64,000 nucleotides of DNA from Colimorpha sp045640985 (GTDB lineage: Bacteria > Bacteroidota > Bacteroidia > Bacteroidales > P3). Under the pieces are notes generated by a model. It was not told where the DNA came from and did not search any database. It was given only the letters and a program-made list of their open reading frames with translations. The translations under genes and the position numbers were made by a program. This document shows positions 6,601-16,192 of this stretch, piece after piece; positions within the stretch are counted from its first letter, which is position 1, and each line of letters begins with the position of its first letter. Where the stretch lies: contig JAZUFZ010000030.1 in assembly GCA_045640985.1 (NCBI GenBank), positions 3,341-67,340 on the forward strand, in the 5' to 3' direction.

Positions 6601-9517
6601 CGACGTGTTCGAATACCTCTACGAAGACAACAACCTGACACAGCACCGCACCACACTCACCGTGACAAACCCCGACCTGGAGATAGGGCAGGTGCTGGCC
6701 GATGACACGCTGACGGCCGGCAGCACCTCGGCAGCCGTGGCGTTCTGCCTCCGCAACACAGGAGCCGGCGGAGTGGATAGAAAAGGGGTGCGCCACAACA
6801 TCACCATCACCTCCGACTATAACGGCAACAACGTGGTGAGCAGCAGCGTGATGACCGAGAATCTCCAGATCGACGGCAACGATTCGGTGATGAGATACCA
6901 TTTCATGTCCGTCAACCCCCATCTCGCAGACGGCCGCTACTACCTCTGGGTGACAGCCGACGAAGATGACCGCGTGGCAGAGTCGGACAACGAAAACAAC
7001 CGATCCGCACGGCACACCATATATGTCCGCCACCAGCAGCTGCCCGACCTCGATGTCACGGCGTTTTCCATGCCGGAAGAGGTGCAGGCAGGCCTGCCCG
7101 CCCCAATCTCGTTCGACATACAGAATATCGGAGAAACGGATTTTGCCACGGACGACTGTCCGATATCCGTATATGCCCTCAACGGAGAAGACACCATTCT
7201 GTGTCCCCGTCTGGCGCAGTCCGCCCCCTCGGGCTCCGATATATCTATCAGCACCGGCAATACACTCCACTTCGAGCAGCAGATTCTCATCGCTCCCAAT
7301 ATCAGTTCGGGGATTCATACCTTTATGCTGACTATTGACAACGACAGCACTTTCGCCGAGCCCTCCAAGACCAACAACCGTCTCACTGCCGCGTCATCGG
7401 TGGAATCCTACAACTTCGACCTGGCCGTCTCGAACGTACAGACGACCGCTTCCGCCCAGCGGGGCGACACCATCACCGTGACGTGGACCGTCACCAATGT
7501 GGGCAGCGTGCCTTCCGCATCCGTCCCGATGCATGTCATGGTTGACGGAAGCGACCACCTCCTGAGCGGACTGGAGAACTACAACGACGAAGGCGTGACA
7601 ACCTACTACGACCCGCTGTGGAGCGACTGCGTCTATCTGGCCGAAGGCACGAATACCCTCGGAGAGCCCCTCAGCACCATAGAGCATCATGCAGCGCTCA
7701 ACCCCGACGGCAGCTATACCGTCAGCCAGAACTGCGTGCTGCCCTTGAACCGATACGGCGACCTCGCTATACTGGTGCGCACCGACGCCACAGGATCGGC
7801 ATACGACAACAAGCCCGACAACAACTCCGGCACGGCCCCCATCGAGGTGCGGCTGGGAGAAGTGCCCGACCTGCAGATGGTATCTCTCGACTTTCCTGCC
7901 GAAATCGAGAGCAATCAGTCGTACCGCCTGGCCTATACCGTACAGAACACGGGCGCCGCAAGCACAGAAGCGAATTTGTCGTGGACGGACGCCTTCTATC
8001 TGACCAACGACAACACGGCTGACGACAACACGCTGACAGGCTATGCCCGTTTCTCCGGCGTACTCGAACCCGGCGAATCCTATAGCGACACCATTGAAAT
8101 ATATGTGGGCAGTCTCGCCTTAGGAAGCTACAGCCTGATAGGCCGTACCGACAACAACGACGAACTCTTTGAACATGACGGAGAGTGGAACAACCAGTCT
8201 GACCGAGAGGTGACGGTGCGTCTGCCTCTGCCCTGCGACCTGACACCCCTGACTCCCGTCTTCCCCGCTTCTGCCAACGCAGGCAGCCCCATCACCATCA
8301 GCTGGACCGTACGCAACATAGGCCATAACATTGCTTCAGGACAGGTGAAAGATGTGGTGTATCTCTCAACCGACAACCGTTGGAGCAATGATGACATCAT
8401 TCTGGGACATGTCTTTGATGCCGTCTCTGTCGAGGCAGGAAGCTCCGCTACGCGCACTTTGAGCACCTATCTCACAAGAGTTCCTGTCGGAGACTACTAC
8501 GTTATTGTGAAGAGCAACACACTCAATGCCCTCAACGAGATGACCTACACCAACAATGAGGCAGTCTCCCCCACAATGATCCATGTAGATTGCAAGCTTC
8601 TGGCTATCGGCCAGCAGGCAGCCGACACGCTGTATCCATCGAGCGAACTGTGCTATCGAATGAACATCTCAGCTGACGATGCGGGTCAGACCCTTGCCGT
8701 CCGCCTTGCCGGCGATAGCGCCCAATTCTTTGGCAGCCTATATGTAAGCTATGGGCAGATGCCATCCGCCATGTCGGCCGAATATATTTCTGCCACTCCT
8801 TACAGCAATGTGCAGGAGCTGCTGATACCGAGTCTGCAGCAGGGAACCTATTTCATCGTAGGGCAGCTCACCACCACAGACAACCAGACCCAGCCCGTGA
8901 CCCTTTCGGCCGACATCGTCAATTTCGAGATACTGTCAGTGGATGCTGCTACAGGTTCCAATTCGGGATATACCACCATACAGATCAGGGGTGCCAAATT
9001 TGAATCGGTCATGGACTTCTGGATTGAGAACGACAGTGTACGCATACCCGCCGACCAACTGATATACCACAACTCGACCAATGTGGAGGCCACATTCAAC
9101 CTCATCGATATATCTACAGGCATCTATGATGTATGGGCAGAGCTGCCCGACGGCACAACCGCCGTCAAAAGCCACGCCTTCACCGTCAATAGCGGTCTGC
9201 CCGCAGGCCTTACCGGCCGTTTCGACGTTCAGGGCCGCGGTAAGATACGCAAAAACCAAGTCATGCCCATTACCATCTACTATGCCAACGATGGCGACAG
9301 CGATGTGGAGGTATCCAGCCTTATGGTGACCTGCATCGGAGGCGAGGTCTCGCTCCGCGCTGACGGGCCCTACAGCGGATCTGTCATATTCCCAATCTTT
9401 GAAGGGACGGACGCCCGTATGCTCCGCCCCGGGCAAACAGGAACCAAGATAATTTATTTCCGGGCCACAGGAAGCCATCCTTCACTGACGCTCTCTTCAA
9501 TCAACTATGCAGAATAA
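3623..9517 (+). CDS. Giant exported CARDB-repeat surface protein
   Basis: 1,964 residues. Signal peptide at 1-23 ending LATLAQ-type. A fibronectin type III domain lies at ~220-295 (VRWTPGG, YTASGLEGNTVYDFYVRAL). A MAM/cleaved-adhesin-like module follows at ~313-463. Eight CARDB-type repeats begin near 560, 730, 888, 1017, 1141, 1266, 1414 and 1538; each opens with a (P/A)DL-type strand and contains a V-x-N-x-G turn (for example WTVRNDG, FSVTNQG). An IPT/TIG domain lies near 1773-1860, then an open-ended segment. CARDB folds are known from bacterial adhesins. There is no type IX sorting domain at the end; that domain sits on the third protein of this locus (13831). Residue use is poor in lysine and rich in Asp, Tyr and Asn, as in secreted proteins. 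Adhesion or scaffold role is inferred. Confidence 0.85.
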   Translation: MKRCYILKALIAILLICPFATLAQNNTTTIYVGDGSYATCDHPFNNYYWHSWNQEIYPASAIGQSGYITSIAYNCAEEDSLTFDNLRIYMGVTSDSVFETDYDWLPMDSLTLVYMASNILMGTHTGWTSFTLATPFYYDASQGNLVVVTAKSNAYGYSYGLQWYTTELYDEDGYEVYAALYRQSDGDEYCAEHPGDEWGSRTNLRANIQLTFQPSIENVCVAPSVWVENVSAEAADVRWTPGGDEDAWELAYGPKGFDIITEGTHVTLSDTTYTASGLEGNTVYDFYVRALCSEESLSQWNFVRARTECGYVDQFPFEEGFEDYETWNYLLPDCWEKMEGQDHNMGIMDWGHLSYGCMSLASWEDSVNVLALPLMHRIDTLQISFFAQISPDAQLQVGVMEDGIFHLVQDVTSQAGIDEYSMQNIVVSFAEYHGSGSRIAFRALFDGDYESVYIDDVIVDGNSSYIGNHTYTVSWNEYDYNMGNFDMYEVGTDRYITNGAIVDSSTVLRTYIRCYEGVLLNSFTCNGTPLLPCPIHVDTTLFIQADSNLNFHIEFGAFLPDLHVSELSHSPMIAGQTATISWTVRNDGLAPTPDGEMWYDRLWLTVESRVAANDNNPILLGEFPSVRVLDTGDYYTQTQTVLISEGLSGTYYLFAITDAYDAYTILWGEDTAVVPYQPEPYLGAYAAHCVGEDCGNGAGSRILEMQERTYGGSYHDNFFYDTATVGVPPAADLQVSSIIAPTDLYSGTEQQVLATIQNLGLRSSGERIDALFLSPHDEFDSLAVMVGMARRTYWVPYVPMGPYDHPDTIVISGNDTLEYHIVNDPVYLPMAVGESCLDTLYATIPYNMYGTNYFYVWTNYDGRTNEYANVDNNVSRSDSVHIQLTPPADLVPADLSFPNAISTGETLPYSFSVTNQGAGLPNVTDWISRVFLTPSPSELDDVMVIGTHPYIGSRYGEFSPGAAHTFGDTIVFHTGNSIPAGEYYVYVEADAEDDVFEYLYEDNNLTQHRTTLTVTNPDLEIGQVLADDTLTAGSTSAAVAFCLRNTGAGGVDRKGVRHNITITSDYNGNNVVSSSVMTENLQIDGNDSVMRYHFMSVNPHLADGRYYLWVTADEDDRVAESDNENNRSARHTIYVRHQQLPDLDVTAFSMPEEVQAGLPAPISFDIQNIGETDFATDDCPISVYALNGEDTILCPRLAQSAPSGSDISISTGNTLHFEQQILIAPNISSGIHTFMLTIDNDSTFAEPSKTNNRLTAASSVESYNFDLAVSNVQTTASAQRGDTITVTWTVTNVGSVPSASVPMHVMVDGSDHLLSGLENYNDEGVTTYYDPLWSDCVYLAEGTNTLGEPLSTIEHHAALNPDGSYTVSQNCVLPLNRYGDLAILVRTDATGSAYDNKPDNNSGTAPIEVRLGEVPDLQMVSLDFPAEIESNQSYRLAYTVQNTGAASTEANLSWTDAFYLTNDNTADDNTLTGYARFSGVLEPGESYSDTIEIYVGSLALGSYSLIGRTDNNDELFEHDGEWNNQSDREVTVRLPLPCDLTPLTPVFPASANAGSPITISWTVRNIGHNIASGQVKDVVYLSTDNRWSNDDIILGHVFDAVSVEAGSSATRTLSTYLTRVPVGDYYVIVKSNTLNALNEMTYTNNEAVSPTMIHVDCKLLAIGQQAADTLYPSSELCYRMNISADDAGQTLAVRLAGDSAQFFGSLYVSYGQMPSAMSAEYISATPYSNVQELLIPSLQQGTYFIVGQLTTTDNQTQPVTLSADIVNFEILSVDAATGSNSGYTTIQIRGAKFESVMDFWIENDSVRIPADQLIYHNSTNVEATFNLIDISTGIYDVWAELPDGTTAVKSHAFTVNSGLPAGLTGRFDVQGRGKIRKNQVMPITIYYANDGDSDVEVSSLMVTCIGGEVSLRADGPYSGSVIFPIFEGTDARMLRPGQTGTKIIYFRATGSHPSLTLSSINYAE

Positions 9518-9575
9518 CCACACAAAAATATCCATCGTCATGAACAACCGTTTGAACGAAAATATCCCCAATAAT

Positions 9576-12500
9576 ATGAAAACCAGCAGAGGCATCTCTG
9601 CCGCAATCGTCGTGATGTGTCTGCTGACGTTCCTACTGGGAAACTCACTGAAAGCCCAGAACGCCGTTCAGCCGAAGATAGAGTGTCCTAACGGCCTTAT
9701 GGTGAGTGCCAGCAACGGATCGCTCTTCTACCACCGCGCAGGCTGTCATGAAGCTGCCCCCGGTATAGACATAGACATATCGTTCTACTACAACAGCATC
9801 ATCCCAAAGAAAGACTACGGCTACGGCCGAGGCTGGAACTTGGGCATACAAGCCCGGTATGAGGAAGACTCACTCGGAGTAACCATCATACAGGGGAACG
9901 GACGCACAGACCATTTCGACCGGTTCGGCAGCCACTATGAGCCCAGCAGTCCCGGAGTGTTCTTCGACCTGGTAAGGATAGATAGTGGATATGTCCTCAC
10001 CACACCACAAGGGGTAAAGTACAAATTCTTCGACACCACCCATTGCTGTGTTACGCAGATAGTGGATAGAAATAACAACAGCCTAGATTTCTCGTACATC
10101 TCCGGACATCTGGACAGACTGAGCGACAATGTGAGACACAGTGTCATCTTCACATGGGAGGACGGTCATCTCGCCTCCTTCAAGCCCTCCCACACTCAGA
10201 ACGGCTGGCAACTCAACTACGACGGCAACAGTCGGCTACGCGGGGTAACCACCCCCATGGGAACGACAGAGAGCTACACCTACTATGACAACCACCGGCT
10301 CAAGTCCGTCACCAATGCCAAAGGTGAAACCACAAAGATAAGTTACAACTCGCTCCGAGCCGTGAGCCGCATAGAGACCGCCCTCACCGACATGTCGATA
10401 CGCTATGACTGGGAAAACCGCCTCACCACCGTGGTGGACCAAAGCAAGAACGACAATACCAAACAGTACAGTTCGTATGAGTGGGACGAAGAGGGACGCG
10501 TGGTCCGCCTGCGCGGCAACTGCTGCGGCCAGTACACCGAATATGCCTACGATGGCGAGAACAACGTAGTGATGACACGCGACGGTTACGGCCTTGAAAC
10601 CCACCTCACATACGATGCCAAAGGCAACTGCCTTAGCATTACCGACGCATACGGTCACACACAGAACTATACCTACGGACCATACGCCAACAAGACCTCC
10701 TATACCGACCCGTTGGGACACCGATACACCTACACCTACGACCAGCACGGCAACCTCACCGCAATACACGGTCCCCTCGAATATACCGTGACCATCACCA
10801 ACAACTCCTATGGACAACCCACCACCATCACAGGTCCCTTACCCAACAGCACCACCCACTACACCTATGATTCTATGGGTAACATCGCCTCCGTGACAGA
10901 CCCACTGGAACACACCTACTCCTACACCCATAACGCATACGGCAGTCCAACCTCCGTCACCAACCCCTTATCGGGCACCACACATTATTACTACAACGAT
11001 ATCGACAGCCTCGTCGCAATCATCAATCCTATGGGTATCACCACCAACTACCAGTATGACGAACTCGGGCGTATCAAAGCCCGCAAGCTGGGAAGCGCTC
11101 CGTGGGATGCCGCCACCTACGACGCCGAAGGAAACCTACGCTCATACCAAGATCCCACCGGACATACCACCACCTATACCTATAACCAACAAGGCAGTCC
11201 CCTCACCGTAACCGACCCCATGGGCCACACCACCCTCCTCCAATACGACCGCAACAATCATCTTGAAATGTCAGTTAGTCCCACGGGCGACACCACCCGC
11301 TATTTCTACGACAACACGGGCAATCTCTGCACCACTATCTATCCTTCAGGACGAGAGGTGTGGGTGATGTACGACAGCCTCGATCGCAAGACCCGAGTTT
11401 CCGATCAACTGGGCGTAGCTGAACGCTACACCTACGATGCCGTGGGTAATCTCACCCAGAAAACCGACGGAGAAGGTGGCATAGAAACCTACACCTACGA
11501 TGCCCTCAACCGAATCATAAGCCGGAACCGGAACGGCCGCGTAGATTCCTATACCTACGATATGGCAGGCAACATTCTCACCCATACTGACCCCATTGGC
11601 CATACGTCCACCTACACATACGACCTCCTCGGCAACCTTATCTCCGCATCCGACCCAATGGGCCACACTACAACCTACACATATAATGCCCTGGGCAGCC
11701 TCGCCAGCGTGACCGATGCAAAGGGGCAGACCACCACTTATCTGTACAACCTCGACGGCACACGCTCACGTATCACATTTCCCAACGGCAAGAGCCGTCA
11801 GTTCATCTATAACGACCGAGGCCTGCTGGCTCGCGAAAAAGATGAAAACGACCGCTGGATTGACTATGCCTACTACGACAACGACAAGATTATGTCGCGC
11901 AACTGTGGTAATGAGAGAGAATATTTCCTCTACGACGCCAACGGGCTGGTGATCAGCACTACGAACGGAAGCGCCACGGTGACCTACACCTACGATGAGG
12001 CCGGACGGCTGCTCACAGAGAGCATCGGAACTTCCAATACCGTGCATCACAGCTATGACAGCCGCGCCAACACCCACACCCTCACCTACCCTTCGGGCAA
12101 CGTGGTGGTGGAGCACTACGACCTACGCGGCCGCCTGTCCACCATTGTTGAGAACGGCATCGGACAGGCCGCCTACACATACAACCTCAACAACCAGCCC
12201 GCTACGGCGGTATATGCCCGTCATGAGACCGCCCGCTACCACTACAATGATTACGGCCGTATGGACAGTCTCAGTTCCGGCATCCTCGGCCTGACCTACC
12301 TCTATGACGAGGCCGACAACCTCATAGCCGCCATCGATGCCCAGAATTCCTCCTGCAGCGAACGATACCTCTACGACGACTTGGACCGCCTTACCCGTTG
12401 CCAGCAAGGTCTTATTGATCAGAACCTGGTCATATCTAACCCCATCGTGGAGAACAGCTACAATTATGACGCATTAGGTAGTCGAACCACTCATACCGAC

Positions 12501-13745
12501 AATGCGGGCACTCACACCTACGCCACAAATAACATCAACGGTTACACATCCGTGGACGGCCGCACGATGCAGTACGACAATTGCGGCAACCTCATCTCGG
12601 ACGGCCAACACACCTACCAATACAACTGGAACAATCTCCTTGTGTCAGTTGACAATGGCGCCACTGCCACCTATACCTACGATGCCTTCCACCGCCGCGT
12701 TTCCAAGACCACGGCCGAAGGCACCACCAACTACATTTATGATGGTAACAAGATTCTTGAAGAGCGTGACGATTCCAACCAGTTATCGGCTTCTTACATC
12801 TATGGCGCTATGGGTGCCGACGATGTGGTGCGAATGAGACGCAACGGCGTGGATTATTTCTTCCATACGGACCGTATGGAATCAGTCATGGCCGTAACCG
12901 ATGCAGACGGCGATGTGGTGGAACGCTACAGTTATGATCCCTTTGGTCGCCCCACTATCTACAATGCCCAAGGATCCATCCTCGACCAGTCAGCTATCGG
13001 CAACAGCCGCCTCTTCACCGGTCGCGAATACGACAGCGAGACCGGCCTCTACCACTACCGTATGCGCACTATGAACCCAGAACTGGGACGTTTCCACCAA
13101 TACGACCCATTATACTATGCCGGAAGCATGAACCTCTACGCATACGTGGACAACCGTCCCACCTTCTATACCGATCCTACGGGAGCGTTGAGCGAACAGG
13201 CACGAGGCGACATCTCGGCAGGCCTGGACATGTTCGGCACGGCTCACGACCTGGGCACCGGCGTGCTGCTCAACAATATGGGAAACACGATAAACGCCGG
13301 CAATATGACCCTCAGCGAAACCATGGGTGTCTTCAACGAAATGTCGCGCATAGAGTCAGCCAGCACCGCCGTCGGTGTGGTTCTCGCCCCCGTGTCTATC
13401 ATACTTGCCACCGAATCGGCTATGGACAATTACAGCAGCGGCAACATGACTGGCTATTATCTCGACTGTGCAAGTGCCTACACGGGTATGACAGGACTTT
13501 TCGGAGCAGGTCTGAGCAGTCTTACCACCCTCGGCTATGGAGCCGCATACGCCACTGTGGGCGGAATACTTTCGAGCGTTGCTGCCGTGGTAGGTGCCGG
13601 TCTCGGCTCCTATAGTGCAATGTCGTGGATTATGGAGAACACCAGTCTGGGCAAAAACTATCTCGGCCGACTCTACGAAATTCCCTTCAAAATCCAAGAT
13701 TGGTGGAACAGCCGTGGTGACAAAGATTCCAAACCTTGCAACTGA
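9576..13745 (+). CDS. RHS/YD-repeat exported protein
   Basis: About 1,389 residues from the ATG at 9576, which begins a good signal peptide (KTSRGISAAIVVMCLLTFL, cut after SLKAQ); an ATG at 9540 is possible. The N-terminal ~90 residues resemble the DUF6531-type entry of RHS proteins (FYYNSIIPKKDYGYGRGWN). Dozens of YD repeats follow (YTYDAVGNLTQKTD type). The hallmark RHS core is at ~1130-1215 (YDPFGRPT, FTGREYDSETGLYHYRMR, PLYYAGSMNLYAYVDN). Such repeats form a hollow beta shell that encloses the C-terminal tip in known RHS and Tc toxins. The tip here (~185 residues after DPTGA) is rich in Gly, Ala and Ser with hydrophobic stretches and matches no nuclease or deaminase I know. No type IX domain of its own. 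Confidence 0.88.
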   Translation: MKTSRGISAAIVVMCLLTFLLGNSLKAQNAVQPKIECPNGLMVSASNGSLFYHRAGCHEAAPGIDIDISFYYNSIIPKKDYGYGRGWNLGIQARYEEDSLGVTIIQGNGRTDHFDRFGSHYEPSSPGVFFDLVRIDSGYVLTTPQGVKYKFFDTTHCCVTQIVDRNNNSLDFSYISGHLDRLSDNVRHSVIFTWEDGHLASFKPSHTQNGWQLNYDGNSRLRGVTTPMGTTESYTYYDNHRLKSVTNAKGETTKISYNSLRAVSRIETALTDMSIRYDWENRLTTVVDQSKNDNTKQYSSYEWDEEGRVVRLRGNCCGQYTEYAYDGENNVVMTRDGYGLETHLTYDAKGNCLSITDAYGHTQNYTYGPYANKTSYTDPLGHRYTYTYDQHGNLTAIHGPLEYTVTITNNSYGQPTTITGPLPNSTTHYTYDSMGNIASVTDPLEHTYSYTHNAYGSPTSVTNPLSGTTHYYYNDIDSLVAIINPMGITTNYQYDELGRIKARKLGSAPWDAATYDAEGNLRSYQDPTGHTTTYTYNQQGSPLTVTDPMGHTTLLQYDRNNHLEMSVSPTGDTTRYFYDNTGNLCTTIYPSGREVWVMYDSLDRKTRVSDQLGVAERYTYDAVGNLTQKTDGEGGIETYTYDALNRIISRNRNGRVDSYTYDMAGNILTHTDPIGHTSTYTYDLLGNLISASDPMGHTTTYTYNALGSLASVTDAKGQTTTYLYNLDGTRSRITFPNGKSRQFIYNDRGLLAREKDENDRWIDYAYYDNDKIMSRNCGNEREYFLYDANGLVISTTNGSATVTYTYDEAGRLLTESIGTSNTVHHSYDSRANTHTLTYPSGNVVVEHYDLRGRLSTIVENGIGQAAYTYNLNNQPATAVYARHETARYHYNDYGRMDSLSSGILGLTYLYDEADNLIAAIDAQNSSCSERYLYDDLDRLTRCQQGLIDQNLVISNPIVENSYNYDALGSRTTHTDNAGTHTYATNNINGYTSVDGRTMQYDNCGNLISDGQHTYQYNWNNLLVSVDNGATATYTYDAFHRRVSKTTAEGTTNYIYDGNKILEERDDSNQLSASYIYGAMGADDVVRMRRNGVDYFFHTDRMESVMAVTDADGDVVERYSYDPFGRPTIYNAQGSILDQSAIGNSRLFTGREYDSETGLYHYRMRTMNPELGRFHQYDPLYYAGSMNLYAYVDNRPTFYTDPTGALSEQARGDISAGLDMFGTAHDLGTGVLLNNMGNTINAGNMTLSETMGVFNEMSRIESASTAVGVVLAPVSIILATESAMDNYSSGNMTGYYLDCASAYTGMTGLFGAGLSSLTTLGYGAAYATVGGILSSVAAVVGAGLGSYSAMSWIMENTSLGKNYLGRLYEIPFKIQDWWNSRGDKDSKPCN

Positions 13746-13830
13746 TGATACGGCCTCGGACATAAAGGGTGTTTGTCCATAATACTGAGGATATAAAACG
13801 AATTTTGAAAAACGATAAGAAACCTACGAT

Positions 13831-16002
13831 ATGAAATTTGGCAGATTTTTATTAATTATGTGGCTGGCAGCCCTGACCTTGCTTCCCGCCAGTCTCTATG
13901 CCCAAACCAATAGCACTTGTGCGCAGGGCGCCCAAGATGAAGACAAAGACAAGGCGCGTCTTGAGAATGAGCTTGACACCGTCTCTTTTGATGCCCAGGA
14001 ATCGGCAGATCCCAACGAGATTGCCGGTCTCCCCGGATTCAATCAGAACCGTCTCGACACTTCCAACTGGACGGCTTCCACGCAGCGTCTGTCCTATACC
14101 ATCTATTTTGAGAACGATCCCGTACAAGCCACCGCAGCTGCCCAGAAAGTACAGATACGCCACCGCCTGCACCAGAAGGTAAACTATGCCTCCGTGCTCG
14201 TAGGCACCTTCGGATTCTGTAACCACACCTTTACCATCGAGGGAAACCGTTCCAGCTACCAGCAGCGTCTTGACATGCGTTCCACCATGGGCATCTATGT
14301 CGATGTGGTAGCAGGTCTTGATGTAGTCAATAACGAAGTGTTCTGGACCTTCCAATCCATCGACCCCGCCACAGGTCTGCCACCGCTGGGCGTACACGAC
14401 GGATTCCTGCCCATCAACGATTCTCTCCATTCGGGCGAAGGATTTGTCACCTTCTCGGTGCTTCCCAAGACGGGAAGCTGCGCCACAGGTGATGTCATCA
14501 CGGCCGAGGCCACCATTGTTTTCGACCGCAATGCGCCTATTCCAACCAACCTATGGCACAACACTATTGACGCTGTGGCTCCTACAAGCAGTCTCAGCGT
14601 AACTCCGACTACAGGTGGCGACTCCATCCGTTTCTCAGGCACCGATGATGCGGGCGGATGCGGTGTGGCCAAGTACCGGCTTTTTGTCTCTGCCAACGAA
14701 GGGGCATACCGTCTCTATGGAGTCTATCCCGCCGGCACTACTGCCTTCGTGTCCACAGCCTCCAATGAGGAATATCGCTATCTCTGTCTTGCTGAAGACC
14801 ATGTGGGCAACCTTGAATCCAAAGATACTGCTGATGCTAATTCCGGAAGTGCCGTCATGACTGTGGCTTTGACGGCCTATCCCGCTTCGGCAGGCACCGT
14901 AAACGGAGCTGGAAGCATTGCCCGTGGCAACATCGCCACAGTAACCGCTACCCCAGCCACCGGCTACCATTTCGTGCGCTGGACTGCCAACGGCATTACC
15001 CGCTCTACCAACAGTTCCTACGCATTCCCTGTGGATGAGAATATTACACTTACCGCATATTTTGAACCGAACGAATATCTGCTTACTATCCAGCAAAGCG
15101 AAGGCATCGACGTATCGATACGCAACTCCGATATGGTCGAGCTCACTACCGACCAGACCATCTGCCATTTCGATACCCTCACTATCAGTTATCAGATAGC
15201 GCCATGTTATCAGTTTCCCGCTCTCACCGTCAATGGAAATACCTTACCTTCCAGCGGAAAGCACGTCGTTAGTGGTCCCGTTACGGTAAGCGCTGCCGCC
15301 ACTTTGGCTCCGCCAGAGGTTTCCTCCTTCGATGCTTTCATCTGCGAAGGTGAGGAATATGTCTTTGGCGGTCATAACTACACCCAAAGCGGCATTTATA
15401 ACGATACGCTCCAGAGTACGGCGGGCTGCGACAGCATCTCTCAGCTCCGTCTTGTGGTGAATCCTTCCACCTCAGGATTCGATACCCTCTCGGCCTGCGA
15501 CAGCTATACATGGAACGAGGTGGAATACACCGAATCCGGCCTCTATACCTACAACACCACCAATGCCGTGGGATGCGACAGTGTGGCCTCGCTCTGTCTT
15601 ACCATCAACCTCAGCACCGAATGCGATATTTATGACACGGCTTCAGGCAGTTATGTGTGGGATGGCAACACCTATACCGAGAGTGGCATCTATACTCATA
15701 CCTATCAGACCGTAGCCGGATGCGACAGCGTGGTCTCCCTCCATCTGGTTATTAACCAGATTGGCATAGACGAGGTTGATCTTGAAGGCATCACAATCTA
15801 TCCTAACCCCACGCAGGGCAAAACCCGCGTCATCCTTGAAGGTGTAGAACTGATTCAAATTGAAGTGCTTGACGTTATGGGACGCGTGTTGCAGACCTCT
15901 ACCTCTCCATGGATTGACCTTACCGACTATAATGAAGGCAGTTACCTGTTGCGAATTACGACTACTATAGGTACTGCTATTAAGAAAGTCATCAAGGATT
16001 AG
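13831..16002 (+). CDS. Type IX-secreted multidomain surface protein (Por C-terminal domain)
   Basis: 723 residues. Signal peptide to ~25 (LLPASLYAQ). Residues ~50-245 form a module starting DPNEIAGLPGF and containing LSYTIYFEN and ATIVFDRNAPIPTN, like the DUF7619-type module of other Bacteroidetes surface proteins. An Ig-like domain follows (~250-335), then a bacterial repeat of the InlB-B/Flg_new kind (~350-415, GTVNGAG, GYHFVRW), and three repeats ending AGCDS/VGCDS with a central YTESGIY strand (~505-640). The last ~75 residues are a type A Por secretion domain (ITIYPNPTQGKTRV, GSYLLRITT, KKVIKD). This domain sends a protein through the type IX system and is cut off as the protein is attached to A-LPS or released. 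It lies 85 bp after the RHS gene. Confidence 0.9.
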   Translation: MKFGRFLLIMWLAALTLLPASLYAQTNSTCAQGAQDEDKDKARLENELDTVSFDAQESADPNEIAGLPGFNQNRLDTSNWTASTQRLSYTIYFENDPVQATAAAQKVQIRHRLHQKVNYASVLVGTFGFCNHTFTIEGNRSSYQQRLDMRSTMGIYVDVVAGLDVVNNEVFWTFQSIDPATGLPPLGVHDGFLPINDSLHSGEGFVTFSVLPKTGSCATGDVITAEATIVFDRNAPIPTNLWHNTIDAVAPTSSLSVTPTTGGDSIRFSGTDDAGGCGVAKYRLFVSANEGAYRLYGVYPAGTTAFVSTASNEEYRYLCLAEDHVGNLESKDTADANSGSAVMTVALTAYPASAGTVNGAGSIARGNIATVTATPATGYHFVRWTANGITRSTNSSYAFPVDENITLTAYFEPNEYLLTIQQSEGIDVSIRNSDMVELTTDQTICHFDTLTISYQIAPCYQFPALTVNGNTLPSSGKHVVSGPVTVSAAATLAPPEVSSFDAFICEGEEYVFGGHNYTQSGIYNDTLQSTAGCDSISQLRLVVNPSTSGFDTLSACDSYTWNEVEYTESGLYTYNTTNAVGCDSVASLCLTINLSTECDIYDTASGSYVWDGNTYTESGIYTHTYQTVAGCDSVVSLHLVINQIGIDEVDLEGITIYPNPTQGKTRVILEGVELIQIEVLDVMGRVLQTSTSPWIDLTDYNEGSYLLRITTTIGTAIKKVIKD

Positions 16003-16074
16003 GTTGATGTCCATCGCCTAAAACATCAGTAATAATCCTTTCCCTGGGGTCCTGTTTTGACCGCATTTCTGCGC

Positions 16075-16192
16075 GGTAACTCCCTTCTATCTTCTTTTTA
16101 TCTCCATATTAACTTCTTTTTATCTCCTTTCCTTAGAATAAGAGATAGAAAAAAGATAAAAAGAAGATAGAAAAAAGATAGAAGGGAGTTAC
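16075..16192 (+). repeat. Long 11-bp-phased palindromic repeat, copy A
   Basis: The left arm reads GGTAACTCCC then pyrimidine-rich 11-mers. The right arm reads GAGATAGAAAA, AAGATAAAAAG, AAGATAGAAAA, AAGATAGAAGG, GAGTTAC. Read outward from the centre (TTTCCTTAGAATAA), both arms are rows of 11-mers close to RAGATARAARG, so the element is a head-to-head palindrome. Copies B (35308), C (43032, inverted) and D (52911, inverted) are close relatives. It starts 73 bp after a stop codon. Confidence 0.9.
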
